Positions 1-11,868 of a stretch of 64,000 nucleotides of DNA are shown in pieces. Made by a program: the position numbers and the translations under genes. Source of the DNA: Ianthella basta (lineage: Eukaryota; Porifera; Demospongiae; Verongiida; Ianthellidae). The notes under the pieces are model-generated. The model was given only the letters and a program-made list of their open reading frames with translations, did not search any database and was not told the origin of the DNA. Where the stretch lies: positions 199,501-263,500 of the forward strand of contig OZ025887.1 in assembly GCA_964019415.1 (NCBI GenBank), in the 5' to 3' direction. Position 1 is the stretch's first letter, and each line of letters starts with the position of its first letter.

Positions 1-1454
1 TGTGGTTAGCATGAGCCCTTAGCTACTGTAGTCCCCTCACCTTCCAGCAGAGGGCTGGTTTAACTGCACCAGTCCGTACATACACAAGTCGTGTTCGCAG
101 TCGTTAAACGTGAATCTGCACAATGTGTTGTGCTGACAGTCCGCCGCTGACTGCCCGGACTCCTCTCCTTAGGCAGGGCTACATCATCTCTGTGCGGTGA
201 ATGACAACCACTTGGCATTTGTGTGCTCAAATGAGGACAAACTGTGGCTGCTGTAGCCAATCTTGTGCTGCCTATCTTGTGCTGCCAATCTTGTGTTGCC
301 TATCTTGATGCGGTGCATAGATGAACTCTAAAGCCATAGAACACATTGGCAAGTGGAAACAATAGACGGTCCCCTCTGTGGCACGCAGCACCGCACAGGT
401 GTGCGGGCATGCTCCCACGCAGGAAGGCTCACAAGTGCTCACTTGCATGCACTCAAATAGTGATGGGTAGATAATGTGGTGGTATCAGTGTCCCGATAGC
501 TGTCATTAACATATCGATGTCGGCCAATGCACCATATTGTCACAGCCAATGCCGAAACATCTCCTGGGTTATCTGGACACCGTCAGCGGGTCTATCAGCA
601 AATGTGTTGGAATCAGTGTGACATGTGCGTAACTACCGGCTGGTGTGTTCAGTGGCTGCTGTACCTGGCTGACCACCTCAGTGTGTGCCTCTATTGCACT
701 GTGAAGTGTGGTGGCAGTTGGCATTGGTTGGGGGCTACACACATCCTGCGCCTACGCCGTGACAGCTACCCCTGACTGCTGGTGGCAGTAGTTAGCCCAT
801 GAGGGCAATGCAGCAATGCAACTTGATACCAGAGCACAGTTGAAACAATACCCTGTGCTTGGGCTCCTCCTAGCGAATCACTGCAGTAACATTGACAATT
901 TGACACTACACAAAGCAGTTCATTACCCGACATCAATGGATTAGGTTACCTCTTGTGTGGCAAGGCGTGGCTGCCCTAGCTTCTTGTCCGTTCCCCCTCC
1001 ACCCCCACCACCCTCGCATGGGATGAGGAAGTGAGGCTGGCAACCAAAATAGTACCTCTACTGCAGTGGGATAAATTGGACATCAAACGAGATAATCTGA
1101 TTGTAGGATGGTGTGAGCATGATCCCTCTGTCCGTTGTCAGGAGTGTGTGTCTGCAGCACCCTGTCAGTTTGTGTAAGGTGCCCTAAGCACATTGTAGTG
1201 TGGATTAGCAAAACATGCATACTAATGGCTGCAAGGTGTTGATGGCATTCCAGACATCTTTTCACTCCTGCGGTACTTGTTGACAGCCACTCCTCTGGCT
1301 CTCCCACTCCCTCCACCTCCCCCTCTCACCCTCCCTCCCCTCCTCCCCCTCCCTATCCCCTCCCATTCCCCTCCCCTTCTCCCTCTCTCCCCTCCCCTAC
1401 CCCCTCCCTCTCCCCTCCCTTTCCCCTCCCCTTCCCCTCCCTCCCCCTCTCCAG
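1..1454. other. No firm gene; pyrimidine-rich tract at the end
   Basis: I find no exon that can be defended in this stretch. Short open frames are present but show no family resemblance. Positions about 1300-1452 are an almost pure CT tract (repeated ccctcc) that runs into the acceptor AG before the exon at 1455, so it is best read as the polypyrimidine end of an intron of the gene below. Upstream exons of that gene may lie here or outside the window. Confidence 0.5.
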
Positions 1455-4400
1455 TTGTGGGACCTGACTACAGCCTTAGAGCAGTTTGCCAAGTCTCCGC
1501 CCTCCCCAGGGGCCCAGGGTGAGTCATGGTCAGCCTCCCATGTGCGAGGAGCCTGACCAGTTGTGGCTGTGTGTAGTGCTGTGTGGGGTGGAGGAAGGGG
1601 GGTCATGGCTCTGGGGTGTGTTGACATAATCTAGCTGTAATTTGAAGTGATTGTTCTATATTTGGCGGTGTGCTGCATTTTGTATGAACTGGGAAGTGTT
1701 TCCTGCATTGAATAGGAGAGGGAAGTGTGTAATGTTTGACCACCAAAAGATGGGGCTTGATTTCCCTTGTCCCACACTATTGTCTTTAACGTGTAGTGTG
1801 GTGAGGGCACTGTCTTCCTATGAGCTGCTGACCTGCTCACACTTATTTCTACACAACTCATTTCTTGCGAATCCATGACTTGTTAATAGCCATTGTGGCA
1901 GTAATTAGGCGAGACTAATAGCCAGACTGCCATTTTGCTCTGACTCTGCCTTCCCAAAAGATGGTCTGGGGCTAACAGCTTCTTCTTTGATATGAGAGTC
2001 CTCTGGAAATTGGGTCTGTTGACAATTGCTAATCCCATGGGTGTGAGATTAATCAATCTCCATGTCTTTCAGTTTGAGTCAAGTACGACTTAGACATTGC
2101 CATTGTTTACAGAAGGCAGCATGCAGATGGAATCATCATCTTATTTGAATTCCCTAGCCCCATCTGCCTCACAGATGATGTCTTCAGCCGTCTCACCTCT
2201 CTTGTGTGTAGACGTATGAAGCCCTTTACAGTAATTCGTTGCACACACATGCAGACATTGACTTCTGGCCACATTCCCGCTGGTTCCAACTGCAGTTACA
2301 TCTGTTGTCAGTACAATGATGTGACAGATTGCATCTTCGATCATCTACCTAAATCTTGTGAAATGTGTGGCAGTTAATTAACCACGCACCCAAATATGGG
2401 GCTATCAATCATCAACAGCCCCACCTTCCAGAGGACTCCCATAACAAACAGAGGCCATTAATCCTGTCTTTTGGGAAGGAAGAGTCGGAGCAAAATGGCA
2501 GTCTGGCTACACAAGGCAGCATTAGATGGGAGTGGCCATTGGACAATGATAGATGGGAGTGGCCATTGGACAATGATAGATGGGAGTGGCCATTGGACAA
2601 TGATAGATGGGAGTGGCCATTGGACAATGATAGATGGGAGTGGCCATTGGACGATGATAGGTGGGAGTGGCCATTGGACAATGATAGATGGGAGTGGCCA
2701 TTGGACAATGATAGATGGGAGTGGCCATTGGACAATGATAGATGGGAGTGGCCATTGGACAATGATAGATGGGAGTGGCCATTGGACAATGATAGATGGG
2801 AGTGGCCATTGGACAATGATAGATGGGAGTGGCCATTGGACAATGATAGATGGGAGTGGCCATTGGACAATGATAGATGGGAGTGGCAGTGTTAACGTGT
2901 TCCATGTACAATTTCAATGCTGTTTGTCTGGAGGTTATTAATGGATTGTTGCAGTCCTTAGTAACTGGGTTTGGGGTTAGGGTTCAGTAGCCATGACTTG
3001 TCCTGGGTGGGGGAGGGGCTAGCCAGTGGTGGGTTTGTGGACAGGCTTTTAAATCCAATAAGACCAGCTCAGCTAATTGTCTGTTGAGTACACCTTTGGC
3101 ATTCACTTCACTGCCACCAATCCTTGTCTGCAATCTGCAGTGTGCTCTTTATCATGGGCACCACCCATCTCCCTTCACATCCACCACCAACCCTCTCCCC
3201 ACCCACACCACCAACCCTCCCTCCCCTCCCTCCCCACCCACACCACCAACCCTCCCTCCCCACCCACACCACCAACCCTCCCTCCCCTCCCTCCCCACCC
3301 ACACCTACCATGCAGCATACTCCCGCCGCAAGCGTTGCCTCCTGCACACACACCATGCTCCCCATTCATGAGCATACCTAGTAGCATCCAGTAATGGCCC
3401 TGGGGCAGTCTGTGAGGCGCATCCCATGAAGTGATTGAATTTTTTGCTAAGTTCCCTGGGCGTGGCTGGGTGCAATCCATCTGAGGCGCAGTGTCCCATA
3501 ATCCAATCAGTGGTACATGGAATGCGAAGGGCAAAGTCACTAGCGTGCACTTCTTGTGTTTGGCTTCCCTCACAGGCCCCGTTCACCTGGGCCAGGTTGG
3601 CGCTGATGGAGGACCAGATCAAGAGGAGCTGCTGGAGTTGCTGCACTCTTTTGACATCAGTACCTCACGCTGCTCCAGCACTGTCAACTCACGTGCCCCC
3701 TCCCCCTCCCCCTCACTGTTCTCCATCATGCACAAGGCTAGCATCCCAAGCACACCCATCTTTCATCGCCTGGGTGTTAGAGGGAGCGGACGCCAGATGA
3801 TGGTCCCCACCCCGCTGCACAGTGTGAGCGAGAGTCCACTTCCAGGGGCTCCCTCCTCCCAGTCTTCCTGGACTGACGGCCCGTGGGCGGGGCTAAGGCC
3901 GATTGGCAGGGAAGGCAATGTCAGCACTCCTCCAGTGCGACCATGTGAGTGCCTCCTTCACTCTGGCAGGATGAGGTGGGGGTGGTGGTGTGATGGTCTG
4001 TCTCTCCCTCCCTCCCTCTAGCTGTTGGTAGTTTGGACCCTGACCCTCCACTGAGCAACTGCACATCTGCCTCATCTCTCCCGACGGTGGTTGAATCACA
4101 CTCCCCTGCCCCCACCGAGCCTACCAAGGCCGCCTCTCCACAGTGCGACACCGCCATCGCCAGCCCTGAAGCCACACCTCGGTCCCCAGCCCTGCTCACA
4201 CCTGTCGCCGGTAGCCCTCCAGTCTGGGAGGGGGAGTGGGACACCACTGCCAATACCACTGTGGAGAGGAAGCCCCTTGGTGGGCACTCACGGACATGGT
4301 CCATGCCACCCCAACTGCATGGCAGCAGTGATGCCTGGAGAGGCCGGGCACGGTCGCAGTCAGACCGCTTTCACAGTGGTGACACTCAGGACCGGACCCC

Positions 4401-4491
4401 TCAGCTGCCCTCAACCCAACCCTCCAGTGCATCAAGACAAGACATGTATGCTTATTACCTTAGGTCTGGATTCCCTACCAGTGACTGCTGA
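1455..4491 (+). CDS. 3' part of an unrecognised Ser/Pro-rich protein gene
   Basis: Three exons join in phase: 1455-1518, 3576-3944 and 4022-4491 (stop TGA). Each has a good acceptor, and the first two have GTGAGT-type donors (phases 1 and 1). The joined C-terminal piece is about 300 residues. It begins with a short helical, charged segment (LWDLTTALEQFAKSPP, then an acidic EELLELLHSFDIS motif) and continues as a long low-complexity Ser/Pro/Thr tail that is probably disordered. The 2.06-kb intron holds a 27-bp minisatellite. The 5' end was not found. I do not recognise the family; a cytoplasmic scaffold or signalling protein is only a guess. The phase agreement makes the exon chain likely, but the function is unknown. 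Confidence 0.5.
2524..2887. repeat. 27-bp minisatellite, about 13.5 copies
   Basis: The unit agatgggagtggccattgg plus acaatgat is repeated almost without change; one unit differs (gacgatgatagg). It lies in the large intron of the partial gene. Because 27 is a multiple of three, it makes long false reading frames with a 9-residue period on both strands. Confidence 0.95.
3180..3306. repeat. CA/CCT-rich imperfect tandem repeat
   Basis: Blocks of caccaccaaccctccctcc alternate with ccctccctccccacccaca, about 3 to 4 times. The tract is intronic. The proline-rich frames here are by-products of the repeat. Confidence 0.7.
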
Positions 4492-4882
4492 CGTGATGTG
4501 ACACCAGTGACCACCGACGTGTTGTGACGCTAGTGACTGTTGACGTGTGACTGTGACACAAATTGCATGCTTTGCCTAACCCCTAATTATTGGCTGTCTA
4601 GCCCACCCTGTCTTCCCTGAATGTTTGGAATGATGCAGCTTGACACTCTGCATGCTAATGGAATGCTAAAGTATCAAACCCAATTGACTGCTGGTAATCT
4701 ACCTCATTGCAACCTTCACCACAGTGCACCCCACCCTGTGTGAGGTAAGCACTGTTGCACAGCTCTCAGTCCACCTTATGCTAATCAGCATACCTGTGTT
4801 TGTGGTGTGGCTGGTGGTGTGCACTGCTACTAGACTGTGGACTGTGGAATGGTAGCCGAAGCCACCCAGGTGCAGGCCATGC

Positions 4883-4890
4883 TATATATA
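4883..4890 (+). promoter_or_regulatory. TATA box of the TGF-beta-type gene
   Basis: TATATATA lies about 115 bp before the ATG at 5006. This places a transcription start near 4910-4915 and a 5' leader of roughly 90 nt. A second in-frame open stretch begins with GTG at 4907 but has no ATG before 5006, so the ATG at 5006, followed directly by a signal peptide, is preferred. Confidence 0.6.
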
Positions 4891-5005
4891 TACCTAACCC
4901 GGCTCTGTGAGTGTGTGCCAAGATCAACAAGATCCTCGTGTGGTCGTAAACCAGTCTGTGTTGTACTGGACACTGCCCTTAAGGAGAAGAGAAGCTGTCC
5001 CAAAC

Positions 5006-6398
5006 ATGGCTAGCACAGAGAGAGTATGGAAGGTGCTCGGTTTGCTGGTCCTGGTGGCTTTGCCAGGCCTCAGCCTGCAGTCCTGCCCCAAGGTCAATGA
5101 CACCCTTATCAGGGAGAAGCGGCTGGAGGCCTTCAGAGCACAGGTACTTTCCAAGTTGGGTTACACTGGAGGGTTACCCCCTAACCCAGAGAAGCCCATA
5201 GCCTATTCTGACATTGACCCAGACATCCTGAAGCAGTACTTCCAGGCTGAGGCCATGATGAACAAGCACAACTCCCACTGCCCGGTGCCAGGAGACCCAA
5301 ACAACTTCCAAGCACAAAGGGTCAAAACTGTCAGTGGAAGTGAGTACTGCATCTTGTCGTTCTCCACTCTGCTTCCCCACACCTCACTCTCCACGCCACT
5401 CCTCGCAAACACAGCATTAACTGTGCATGCTTGTACACCCACATCCCTATACCTCACCTAAATCTTCACTCCTCACTCCCTATCACTTCACCTCACTCCT
5501 CACTCCCTATCACTTCACCTCACTCCTCACTCCCTACCACTTCACCTCACTCCTCACTCCCTACCACTTCACCTCACTCCTCACTCTCTACTGCCACACA
5601 CCACTCCTCACAGATATGCACCGCACCACCTCTGGACAGATATCCACCGGATTCCCTTTTAACACCAAGGCCAGCGAGGTCACTGCCATGGAGCTGACCA
5701 TAGCCTTTGTCAGCAGCCGTACACGCAGGCAGACAACACCCGCTAAAACCCCTGTGACAATGTCCATCTACTTGAAAGAGCTGGATGCCAGCAATAGCAC
5801 CGTCAAGCGTGACTTGCTGTACACCAAGGTCTACCGGCAGACACAGCTGACCAGCCTTCAAGTGGACATCACCTCCTACATTGCACCTTACTGGGAAGAG
5901 GTGCTCTCTGCCACATCTGCCATGGTGGAGGTGGAGATTGACTCAGCCGATGAGCTCGCTCTGGACCCAGAGGACCCTCCCTCCCTCCTCATGTTCACTT
6001 CCATAGAAGAGTCCAGTGAGAGACGCCAGCGAAGACAGGCAAGTCTGGTGGCTGACGCCGGGTACTGCATGGCCAACCCCACCGAGCTACGCTGCTGTGT
6101 CAGACCACTGAAAGTAAACTTTCACTCAGATTTGGGCTGGAGATGGATCCTGTGGCCGCAGAACATCCACATCAACTACTGTGCCGGTCTCTGCCCGTAC
6201 ACTTGGCCCACCACCACAGAGAGGTTCCCTGAGGTACTCCGTCAGTACCGCTACTTTAATCCCACTGCCGCTCCAGAGCCCTGCTGCTCAGCACAAAAGC
6301 TCCGATCCATTATGGCCATCGTCCAGGAGGCCCCTGGCAAGCGCCCTGATATCATGATGCTGTCTGACATGGTCGTTGAATCTTGCGTGTGTGGCTGA
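5006..6398 (+). CDS. TGF-beta-type secreted ligand (TGF-beta sensu stricto-like)
   Basis: Two exons, 5006-5339 and 5614-6398, give 372 residues. The N terminus is a signal peptide (hydrophobic VLGLLVLVALPGLSLQ, about residues 9-25), followed by a prodomain and a basic furin-like site (ERRQRRQ), which releases a C-terminal mature domain of about 115-120 residues. The mature domain has nine cysteines in the TGF-beta/activin layout: an extra N-terminal Cys, CCVRPL, SDLGWRWI, NYCAGLCPYTW, EPCC and a final ESCVCG. CCVR, DLGWxWI and CPYxW are marks of TGF-beta proper rather than of BMPs. The ligand is expected to form a disulphide dimer and signal through type I/II receptor kinases. No RGD is seen in the prodomain. 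AATAAA lies at 6444. Family confidence is very high; subclass is an inference from motifs. Confidence 0.95.
5461..5600. repeat. 27-bp imperfect repeat in the TGF-beta intron
   Basis: About five units of ctcctcactccctatcactt plus cacctca fill most of the 274-bp intron just before the acceptor at 5612-5613. They supply a long pyrimidine-rich tract. Confidence 0.8.
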
Positions 6399-6443
6399 GG
6401 CATACATTTCATTCCATGCCATTAACAGTTGTATTTTGTATTT

Positions 6444-6449
6444 AATAAA
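6444..6449 (+). terminator. Polyadenylation signal AATAAA of the TGF-beta-type gene
   Basis: AATAAA lies 46 bp after the stop codon and is followed by a GT-rich region. Confidence 0.7.
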
Positions 6450-6754
6450 GTACTCCCATTGCTGTGTACATACTGTCAGTGACTCTCATGCATGCCTTGT
6501 TCACTCGCTACTGTACCCTACGGACACATCAACTTGTCAGAACATACCCAACTAGTACCAGTTACATATATGGCTTCTGTTGTACGTATGTACCAAGTGC
6601 CGCACAGCATGCCTGTTTTGCATACCCAACACAATGGGCAGGCTTTGCTCCGTGACCCCCTGAATGACAAAGTGAGTGCTCTGTTTGTTAGCACGGGACA
6701 GCCCTAGCCTTTCACACTCATAAAGCCAATAACTGCCAGAATACAGCACTCAAG

Positions 6755-6757
6755 TCA

Positions 6758-6816
<59 letters not shown>
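6755..6816. repeat. (CA)n microsatellite
   Basis: About 28 CA units, ending in cgtgcacgcatgcaca. The tract is intergenic. Confidence 0.95.
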
Positions 6817-6819
<3 letters not shown>

Positions 6820-6867
6820 ACGCATGCACACACCTGCTCAGTGGAGACTATTGTAGCTTCTGCAAAT

Positions 6868-8042
6868 ACTAGATGCTGATGGACACACCCCCTGCATACA
6901 CACTAGATGCTGATGGACACACCCCCTGCATACACACTAGATGCTGATGGACACACCCCCTGCATACACACTAGATGCTGATGGACACACCCCCTGCATA
7001 CACACTAGATGCTGATGGACACACCCCCTGCATACACACTAGATGCTGATGGACACACCCCCTGCATACACACTAGATGCTGATGGACACACCCCCTGCA
7101 TACACACTAGATGCTGATGGACACACCCCCTGCATACACACTAGATGCTGATGGACACACCCCCTGCATACACACTAGATGCTGATGGACACACCCCCTG
7201 CATACACACTAGATGCTGATGGACACACCCCCTGCATACACACTAGATGCTGATGGACACACCCCCTGCATACACACTAGATGCTGATGGACACACCCCC
7301 TGCATACACACTAGATGCTGATGGACACACCCCCTGCATACACACTAGATGCTGATGGACACACACCCTGCATACACACTAGATGCTGATGGACACACCC
7401 CCTGCATACACACTAGATGCTGATGGACACACCCCCTGCATACACACTAGATGCTGATGGACACACCCCCTGCATACACACTAGATGCTGATGGACACAC
7501 ACCCTGCATACACACTAGATGCTGATGGACACACCCCCTGCATACACACTAGATGCTGATGGACACACCCCCTGCATACACACTAGATGCTGATGGACAC
7601 ACACCCTGCATACACACTAGATGCTGATGGACACACCCCCTGCATACACACTAGATGCTAATGGACACACCCCCTGCATACACACTAGATGCTGATGGAC
7701 ACACCCCCTGCATACACACTAGATGCTAATGGACACACCCCCTGCATACACACTAGATGCTGATGGACACACCCCCTGCATACACACTAGATGCTGATGG
7801 ACACACCCCCTGCATACACACTAGATGCTAATGGACACACCCCCTGCATACACACTAGATGCTGATGGACACACCCCCTGCATACACACTAGATGCTGAT
7901 GGACACACCCCCTGTATACACACTAGATGCTGATGGACACACACCCAGCATACACACTAGATGTTAATGGACACACCCCCTGCATACACACTAGATGCTG
8001 ATGGACACACCCCCTGTATACACACTAGATGCTGGTGGACAC
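6868..8042. repeat. 34-bp minisatellite, about 34 copies
   Basis: The unit actagatgctgatggacaca plus ccccctgcatacac is repeated for 1.17 kb. Single-base variants (gctaatgg, acacaccctg, ctgtatac) become commoner toward the right end, and the left half is almost perfectly uniform. There are no unique spacers, so it is not a CRISPR-like array. It lies between the TGF-beta-type gene and the first IL-17-like gene. Confidence 0.97.
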
Positions 8043-9127
8043 AACTCTCGGGCCTGCACTAGTGTGTCCCTGTAGCTAGTCGGCCGTGTGCTGACTATCT
8101 GACTCACCATGACAGTGCTAGCTGCATGGAACATGCGGACCGAATCCTGCAATGCGTGGGGCAGCCCCAACCTGTACCCTCCTTTAGAGAACACTTTACA
8201 ATCAATAACATTACTACTTTCAGTTTTCAGGTACGGACCTCACTCCTTGAGCTTCCTATTCAGCTGGAATGAAGATGGGAAAGTCATCAGCCCAAGCGTT
8301 ACTCGTACACAATTTTGAATTCATTGCAGATTGTAAGCAACACATAGACCACACCCACAACCACACACGTGGACCACACCCACAACCACACACATGGACC
8401 ACACCCTAACACATGGACCACCACACCCTCACTTGCACTTGTGCAACCACTCTGCACACAGTAGCAGAAGATTACTGACAGCTCTGAGGCTCTGAGGTAG
8501 CCAATAGCTACTAGGACTGTTGCACACACTTGCAGGGACAACAGGGATGGGGCAGTGAAGGTAAGACTGTATGAGGTGCAGGCACCAGTGTTCAGCCACA
8601 CATGTTCAGTTAGCCTGCTCTTGGCCTGCTCCCCACACTGCATAGTAACCCAACCACAAACTGGAGCCTGCAGCATGGCTTCACACATTAGCATTAAGTG
8701 AGCTTTATTAAATTAATGGTGAGGAAGGCAGACAATGGTTGCATGATTGGTGATTGGCCTGGAGGGCACAAGACACAGTGCATTGTTCTGCCTTCACCCA
8801 CAGGATAGGGTAGTTAGGTATTACAATGCAACTGCCTTTGGTCACTCTACCACTGCTACTATTAATGGTACTGAGAGGAAGATACCACAAAATGCTACAT
8901 AACCTTTGTCACCGGCTTCAGTGTCAACACCACCTCAGCAGCACATTGAATTAGAGTACAGTAAGCAGCAATCAGTGGGTATGTGTGTGATGGTTAAGTA
9001 ATGGCTAGCCTGTCCCCTCAAGTCCCCACTTTCAAGCTGATACGCCTCATTGGCAAAACAGCATAACTTTGGTATTTCCACCACTCACCATATACGTAGT
9101 AGAGTGACTTCATCCTGTGTCCTCCAG
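8043..9127. other. Intergenic, nothing recognised
   Basis: Apart from a short run of (cacaaccacacacrtggacca) units at about 8336-8420, I see no exon, RNA gene or mobile element. Confidence 0.5.
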
Positions 9128-9135
9128 TATATAAG
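9128..9135 (+). promoter_or_regulatory. TATA box of IL-17-like gene 1
   Basis: TATATAAG lies 116 bp before the ATG at 9244. The leader that follows closely resembles that of IL-17-like gene 3 (catcaatcagttgaacaaa here against aaatcaattgaacaaaa there). Confidence 0.65.
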
Positions 9136-9243
9136 TAGTACCATGCTTGCTTCCTCCACAGCAACCAAGTCCATCAATCAGTTGAACAAAGCAACAGTAA
9201 ACAACCTCAGTGAGGCTGCCAATCAACAAGCCTTTCCAGCATC

Positions 9244-9795
9244 ATGTCACTTTCTCTACTGCCGACTGTGGCCCTCGTAGCCGTTGTGTCCATCACTATC
9301 ATCCAAGCAGCCCCAGTGCACATCAACTCCCGACCAGCCTACTGCCCTGGAGTAACTGCCAACAACGAAAGCTACAAACTGCAACTTGCAGTGTCTACAG
9401 TATTAAATGGCAGTGTTACACTGCCTGTAAACCTGACCTATGAAGACTGGGCTGCCATCAAGAGGAGAGTCCTGGATGCACATGCAGAGACTACCTACAC
9501 AGAGTGCCTTGAGCACAACACCACCGTGCAGCCCAGAGACCCCAAACGTCTCATGTGCCATTTGACATACCGGTGCGACTACGACGCAGGTCGCTTCCCT
9601 CCATACATCCTGCACGCTAACTGTGGAAATGAAGAAATACACTACCACAGTGGAACTTCTTTCGGTGTGTGCCAGTGCCGTCCGATCTACCGTCCCCTCA
9701 CAGTGCTGAGGTTTGCAGGCTGTGACCCTTACGAGCAGTGGAGAATGGAGGAGCAAGTAGTCAGCGTTGGCTGCAGCTGTGTGAACATCCGCTGA
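9244..9795 (+). CDS. IL-17-like secreted cytokine, paralogue 1
   Basis: A single exon of 183 codons. Residues 1-22 are a signal peptide (LLPTVALVAVVSITIIQA), with likely cleavage before APVH. The IL-17 fold signature is in the C-terminal half: a Cys-Asp-Tyr-Asp segment followed by RFPPYILHANC (compare the DPERYPSVIWEAKC region of human IL-17A), a CQC pair, PLTVLRFAGC, and the closing VVSVGCSC (human VSVGCTC). These give the paired cysteines of the IL-17 cystine-knot-like fold. N-glycosylation sequons occur in the N-terminal half (NES, NGS, NLT, NTT). It should act as a secreted dimer on an IL-17-receptor-type protein. It is about two-thirds identical to paralogue 3 and more distant from paralogues 2 and 4. 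Family call is strong; receptor and function are not known. Confidence 0.9.
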   Translation: MSLSLLPTVALVAVVSITIIQAAPVHINSRPAYCPGVTANNESYKLQLAVSTVLNGSVTLPVNLTYEDWAAIKRRVLDAHAETTYTECLEHNTTVQPRDPKRLMCHLTYRCDYDAGRFPPYILHANCGNEEIHYHSGTSFGVCQCRPIYRPLTVLRFAGCDPYEQWRMEEQVVSVGCSCVNIR

Positions 9796-10779
9796 CCAAC
9801 ACTGACCTCCATGGCTTAGCAACTCCCGGATCACATGTGTCACACTTAGCCCTGCTATCACTTTTGACCATTATTTGCAAACAACTAGCAATTTTAATTC
9901 CTGCCTAATTTATTCCTTTTGTATATGACTCAGTCACACAAGTAATCTGTCTGACTGCCACGTACCTTCCAATGAAGCATCCACTGGTCCCAAAGTGAGT
10001 GCAACGTTAATAGCTGGTAGCATGGCTGCAAGACGATACTGTTTCAACACAAACTGTGTCCACGTGTCCTCGTGCAGACAGCACAAGGATTAGGGTTAGG
10101 GCTCATTGTCACATCACACCCGACAAGAACCACCACACATCAGAACAGGTCAACATCGGCTTAACCTACACCAACTCTTAATGTTGGATGAATGTGAGGT
10201 CCTTGCTGCAATGCACAATGGGTTATTGCGCAGTACAAGGTCATTGAGTGGATGTGCTGTACACAGGGCTAACACACGGCTGTGGCTCTAAGTGCGTGTA
10301 CTTTGGTACTTTGATCTGCCTTAGTACCCAAGCCAATTGTGTGCTGCAGGAGTGCCCATGTACTGCTGCCAGACACAACACAACCTCAGCACCATTCACA
10401 GTTACAATGGACAGGACACATTCCAGATGTGTCTCTGTGAAAGTGAGCTGACTGAGTGTTTTGCTGATGGTGGTGCAGTTTCACCATGGACTGACAGGTC
10501 ACCGAAACGAAAGTTCATTCCCAAAATTCTTAAATAGAATGGAATATGTTTGCAATGTATTGACAGCATACAGAAAGTGTTTTGGTATGCAACAAAGAAA
10601 CAAAGTCACCCACAGAGGTTGACAAAGTTCAAACACAGCTGAAGGGGCAGAAACATGTACAACTGAACATCCACAGAACACAAGTGCCTTTGAAGAGAAC
10701 ACAACTCCACAGCAACAAAGTGAGAACCAGACCTTCAGTCATCCGTGCATGGGGTCAGGATGTCCACATGATCTGGTAA
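9796..10779. other. Intergenic, nothing recognised
   Basis: This is the 3' flank of IL-17-like gene 1 and then unique sequence with only short open frames. No clear AATAAA was seen close to the stop. Confidence 0.5.
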
Positions 10780-11232
10780 CAGAGGTGATACCACTCCACA
10801 TTGTCTGCAAAGAGAGGTGCTTCCACTCCATGTGGTGTGCTAACAGAGGTACCACTCCCCATAGTCTGCTGGCAGAGATGTTACTGCTCCACATTGCCTG
10901 CTAACAGAGGTTCTACCACTCTACATGGTCTGCTAACAGAGGTTCTACCACTCTACATGGTCTGCTAACAGAGGTTCTACCACTCCACATGGCCTGCTAG
11001 CAGAGATGTTACTGCTCCACATGGCCTGCTAACAGAGGTTCTACCACTCCACATGGTCTGCTAACAGAGGTTCTACCACTCCACATGGTCTGCTAACAGA
11101 GGTTCTACCACTCCACATGGCCTGCTAACACAGGTTCTACCACTCCACATGGTCTGCTAACACAGGTTCTTCCACTCCACATGGTCTGCTAACAGAGGTT
11201 CTACCACTCCACATGGTCTTCTAACACAGGTT
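10780..11232. repeat. 32-bp imperfect minisatellite, about 14 copies
   Basis: The unit acagaggttctaccactcca plus catggtctgcta is degenerate at the left end and more uniform at the right. It lies between IL-17-like genes 1 and 2. Confidence 0.9.
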
Positions 11233-11733
11233 TGCAGTACTAGTGCCAATGTGCATGAGGCAATTATTATCCAGGAAGAGGGGGAGAGGTCTAACAGTTA
11301 CACGGAGCTGCTGCAGTGATCTCTATAAAGAGCATGTTGTGTGTGCTATTCAATGATGTTTCACTATTCAACTTAGGTGGCTTCCCTCTGACATGAGGTA
11401 TGGCCAAATAAGGATGCAATCAAAGATGCTGAGGAAATTGATAATTAACTTCCTGCTCCCTTCCTTTCCCAGGGTTCACTGTCACAATACTCAACGACTT
11501 CAGAAACACCCTTGAATACAATTTTTCACACTCTAAAGTATGATGTCCACAAATAATTATCCCTGTTTAGTCCCTCACTCATACAAACCTCCCTTACAGC
11601 CTTCCTGCTAGCACAAATTCTGATAATCTAAACTGGAAAGCTGCCCTAGGTGGGGCCAGATACCTTGCACTGTCAAAGGAAATGAAATCCTGCAGTTTCC
11701 TTGACTGCTGCATCCTGCCGGATTCCCACTAGC

Positions 11734-11740
11734 TATAAAA
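11734..11740 (+). promoter_or_regulatory. TATA box of IL-17-like gene 2
   Basis: TATAAAA lies 135 bp before the ATG at 11869. Transcription would start near 11765. Confidence 0.65.
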
Positions 11741-11868
11741 CTTCCCTGAACAGGTAGCTTGCAAGTAACTTCAACAGTGATAGTAGATCGAAGAACCCAT
11801 TTGTGCAACAAACCAGTCCACTCCAGTTGATGCCAGTAGTAGTCCCAGCTCAAGACTGCCAGCCAGCC

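Noticed and set aside
2365..2941. 176-codon frame with repeated DRWEWPLDN
   Set aside because: Same reason: 27-bp minisatellite, intronic, with equally long frames on both strands.
3435..3800. Alternative frame over the Ser/Pro-rich exon
   Set aside because: It does not connect in phase with the exons before and after, whereas the chosen frame does on both sides.
4907..5005. Upstream extension of the TGF-beta-type frame from 4907
   Set aside because: It starts with GTG, lies right at the expected transcription start after the TATA box, and would bury the signal peptide.
6868..8042. Regular 34-bp repeats that could suggest a CRISPR array
   Set aside because: There are no unique spacers between the units, the genes around are split animal genes, and no cas genes are present. 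It is an ordinary minisatellite.
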